Shown here piece after piece: positions 61,980 to 64,000 of a stretch of 64,000 nucleotides of DNA; position 1 is the stretch's first letter; each line of letters begins with the position of its first letter. The DNA is from Nonomuraea guangzhouensis (lineage in GTDB: Bacteria; Actinomycetota; Actinomycetes; Streptosporangiales; Streptosporangiaceae). The stretch lies in assembly GCF_019396345.1 (NCBI RefSeq), contig NZ_JAHKRM010000027.1:62001-126000 (forward strand), given 5' to 3'. The notes below the pieces were generated by a model. The model saw only the letters and a program-made list of their open reading frames with translations, had not been told where the DNA came from and searched no databases. The translations under genes and the position numbers were made by a program.

Positions 61980-63710
61980 TCAGGCGGGGAAGACGCCCTG
62001 GTAGATGTCCTTGATGTTCCAGTGACCGGGGGTGGGGACGGGTTCGTTGACCATGGGCACGTCGATCACCGCGGTCCGCCGGTCGGCCACCGCCTTGCGC
62101 AGGGCCGTACGGAGGTCCTCGGGCGCGCTGACGCTGTGCCCGTCGGCCCCGCACGCCCGCGCGAGCGCGGCGAAGTCCGGGCTGTAGGGCCGCCCGGAGG
62201 GGTCGGTGAAGTCGCAGCCGTGGCTGCGGCCGAAGTGCGCGGACTGCAGGTCGGAGATCGTGCCGTGGGACCGGTTGTTCATCACCACGAAGATCACCGG
62301 CGCGCCCGACTCCACCGCCAGCGGCACGGCCGGGAGCTGGGCGCTCATGCCGCCGTCGCCGATCAGCGCGACCACGGTCCTGCCCGGCTCGGCGAGCTGC
62401 GCGCCGACGGCCGCGGCGGGGCCGAAGCCCATGGTGGAGGCGCCGCCGGGGGTGATGAACCGGCCCTCGGGCGGCAGCTCGTAGCACTGCGCCACGCCGT
62501 TCTTGTTCCAGCCGACGTCGGTGACGAGGATCGTGTCCGGGGGCACCGAGTCGCGCAGGTCGGCCAGGATGCGCTCGGGCCGCAGCGGGAAGTCGCCGGC
62601 GCGCCCGCGTTCCCTGCTCGCGCCGAACAGCTCCGACCTGGCCGCGCGGATCCGTTCTCGCAGCGCGGGACGGCTCGCCGCGGGATGCGCGCCGGCTGCC
62701 GCGGCGATCGCCCTGATGGCCAGGGCGGCGTCGGCGACCGCGCCGATCTCCGCCGGGTAGTTGCGGCCGATCTCGGCCGGGTCGAGGTCGATCTGGAGCA
62801 GCCGGCCGCGCTCGCCGAGCGTCCAGGTGAAGCGGGGATCCCAGGAGCTGGAGTCGGTCTCGGCGAAGCGGGTGCCCAGCGCCAGCACCACGTCGGCGTC
62901 GCGGGCGTAGTCGTTGGTGAGCTCCAGCCCCCAGAACCCGGTCATGCCGAGGACCAGGGGGTGCGCGTCGGGCACGGTCCCCTTGGCCATCAGCGAGTGG
63001 GCGATCGGGATGTCGAGGTGCTCGGCCAGGCGCAGCAGCGCCTCGGCGTCGTCGCGCAGCCCGCCGCCCGCGTAGATCAGCGGCCGCTCGGCCACGGCGA
63101 GCGCGGCGGCGATCCGCTCGGCGACCTCCGCCGGCAGGCCGGGCCGCTCGGCGCGGCTGAGGGGCGGGTACGGCCCGGCGGCCCGCGAGAAGACGTCCAT
63201 GGGCACGTTGACCAGCACCGCCCCCGGCCGTCCCGTCGTCGCCGTCCAGAAGGCACGCTCCACGGCCCGGCCGAGGTCCTGGGCGCGGTGCACGTTCCAC
63301 GCCCGCTTGACGAACGGCCGGAAGACGGCCGCCTGGTCGGCGTCGGCGTGCAGGTTGATCTCCTGGTGCGGATGCCGCCCGTGGTAGTAGGAGGGGACGT
63401 CGCCGGAGATCACCACCAGCGGCACCGAGTCGAGCGCCGCGGTCAGCACCCCGGTGGTGGCGTTGGTCAGGCCGGGCCCGACGTGGACGAGCAGCACGCC
63501 CGGTTCGCCCGACACGCGGGCGTAGCCGTCGGCGGCGTGCGCGGCGGCCTGCTCGTGCCGGGCGATGACGAACCGGATCCGGCTGTCGGCGAGCGCGTCC
63601 AGCACGGCGATGTTGGTGTGGCCGCAGGTGCCGAAGACGTGCGTGACGCCGAGGTCCTCCAACTGCGCGACGAGCGCGTGCGCGGCGGTGGCGGTGGCAG
63701 CGGTGGTCAT
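61980..63710 (-). CDS. Thiamine-diphosphate-dependent decarboxylase/ligase (acetolactate-synthase fold)
   Basis: 576 residues. N-terminal PYR domain with the catalytic Glu in RHEQAAAHAADGYAR; middle domain LIYAGGGLRDDAEALLRLA and FWGLELTNDYARDADVVLAL; C-terminal PP domain with GDGG (IGDGGMSAQLPA) and VVMNNRSHGTISDLQ, closing the GDG-x24-NN cofactor motif. Family members include acetolactate synthase, benzoylformate and sulfopyruvate decarboxylases; the QIDLDPAEIGRNYPAE middle is common to all. The overlap with an aldehyde dehydrogenase (ATGA) suggests a decarboxylase that makes an aldehyde. FAD-type and valine-regulation signs are absent by eye. Ends 44 bases from operator 3. Confidence 0.88.
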   Translation of the reverse strand: MTTAATATAAHALVAQLEDLGVTHVFGTCGHTNIAVLDALADSRIRFVIARHEQAAAHAADGYARVSGEPGVLLVHVGPGLTNATTGVLTAALDSVPLVVISGDVPSYYHGRHPHQEINLHADADQAAVFRPFVKRAWNVHRAQDLGRAVERAFWTATTGRPGAVLVNVPMDVFSRAAGPYPPLSRAERPGLPAEVAERIAAALAVAERPLIYAGGGLRDDAEALLRLAEHLDIPIAHSLMAKGTVPDAHPLVLGMTGFWGLELTNDYARDADVVLALGTRFAETDSSSWDPRFTWTLGERGRLLQIDLDPAEIGRNYPAEIGAVADAALAIRAIAAAAGAHPAASRPALRERIRAARSELFGASRERGRAGDFPLRPERILADLRDSVPPDTILVTDVGWNKNGVAQCYELPPEGRFITPGGASTMGFGPAAAVGAQLAEPGRTVVALIGDGGMSAQLPAVPLAVESGAPVIFVVMNNRSHGTISDLQSAHFGRSHGCDFTDPSGRPYSPDFAALARACGADGHSVSAPEDLRTALRKAVADRRTAVIDVPMVNEPVPTPGHWNIKDIYQGVFPA

Positions 63711-64000
63711 TCTTCTCCCCAGATGGTCAGGCCCCGCAGCAGGAGGGTCTTGGTCACGGTGAAGTCCTCGATCATCCAGCGCGGCGACTCGCGGCCGATG
63801 CCGGAGTCCTTGACGCCGCCGAACGGGACGTGGTCGAGGCGGAAGTTCGACGAGCCGTTGACCACCAGCCCGCCGACCTCCAGTTCCCGCCAGGCCCGGA
63901 CGATCCGCCGTACATCATGGGTGAACAGACCGGCCTGCAGGCCGTACCTGCTGGCGTTGCACGCCTCGATGACCTGCCCGAACTCGTCGTAGGGGAGCAC
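63707..64000 (-). CDS. Aldehyde dehydrogenase, N-terminus outside window
   Basis: The last 97 or so residues of an NAD(P)-dependent aldehyde dehydrogenase: YGLQAGLFTHDVRRIVRAWR, GGLVVNGSSNFRLDHVPFGG, VKDSGIGRESPRWMIEDFTV. The N-x-F-R-x-D-x-x-P-F-G-G form belongs to the group with lactaldehyde, phosphonoacetaldehyde and sulfoacetaldehyde dehydrogenases rather than betaine aldehyde ones. Stop overlaps the ThDP enzyme start by 4 bases, so the two act in sequence: decarboxylation to an aldehyde, then oxidation to an acid. The catalytic Cys lies beyond the window. Confidence 0.9.
   Translation of the reverse strand: MLPYDEFGQVIEACNASRYGLQAGLFTHDVRRIVRAWRELEVGGLVVNGSSNFRLDHVPFGGVKDSGIGRESPRWMIEDFTVTKTLLLRGLTIWGEE

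Overview
The window is very GC-rich, with GC-biased third codon positions, many GTG starts, 4-base ATGA/GTGA stop-start overlaps, SARP/BTAD, WYL, NACHT and mannitol-type PTS genes, and long antisense shadow frames. That fits a filamentous actinomycete, most like the Streptosporangiales (a Nonomuraea-type chromosome; this is inference from gene content, not a search). I see no rRNA, tRNA, CRISPR array, integrase or insertion sequence, so this looks like an ordinary chromosomal arm with accessory loci in it.

Layout. 0-7.9 kb: small-molecule genes (AraC regulator cut by the window edge, VOC protein, epoxide hydrolase divergent from a WYL regulator, thioesterase, 6-phosphogluconate dehydrogenase with an upstream HAD phosphatase, SDR and aldo/keto reductase). 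7.9-14.5 kb: one minus-strand operon holding a whole phosphotransferase system: DeoR regulator, PfkB sugar-phosphate kinase, mannitol-type IIC, IIB, IIA, a zinc dehydrogenase, HPr and Enzyme I. 14.6-23.9 kb: secreted serine hydrolase, methyltransferases, YjbR protein, a degenerate SARP regulator full of tandem repeats, peptide deformylase, a Cys-rich protein, a helical protein and an acetyltransferase; several short tandem repeats lie here.

23.9-28.0 kb: a tightly overlapped three-gene operon encoding two paralogous nucleotidyltransferases and an 877-residue protein that joins a canonical RING finger to a TerD-like domain, with a 31-base perfect palindrome in its leader. 28.2-35.1 kb: an APC permease, propionyl-CoA synthetase and a 1012-residue NACHT NTPase of the bacterial NLR (anti-phage) type. 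35.1-42.3 kb: two two-component systems around a polytopic GT-C-like protein, and an MMPL transporter. 42.3-45.1 kb: three tandem paralogues of an unrecognised membrane/coiled-coil family, two of them with promoter-like boxes a few bases before the start codon. 45.1-51.6 kb: MurG-like transferase, Ppx phosphatase, small membrane protein, RsbW-like kinase, TetR/DHA2 exporter pair, STAS protein, acetyltransferase.

51.6-64 kb: a catabolic region. Shikimate/quinate dehydrogenase, a 3-dehydroshikimate dehydratase fused to an HPPD-like domain, a TetR regulator, an MHS-family symporter and a lactonase-like hydrolase run rightwards; a branched-chain-type ABC transporter (binding protein, LivH, fused LivM-LivG, LivF) and a ThDP enzyme plus aldehyde dehydrogenase run leftwards. 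Three near-identical palindromes (51625, 55110, 61914) stand before the dehydrogenase, the symporter and the ABC operon and suggest one TetR regulon that couples uptake of the compound to its conversion into protocatechuate.
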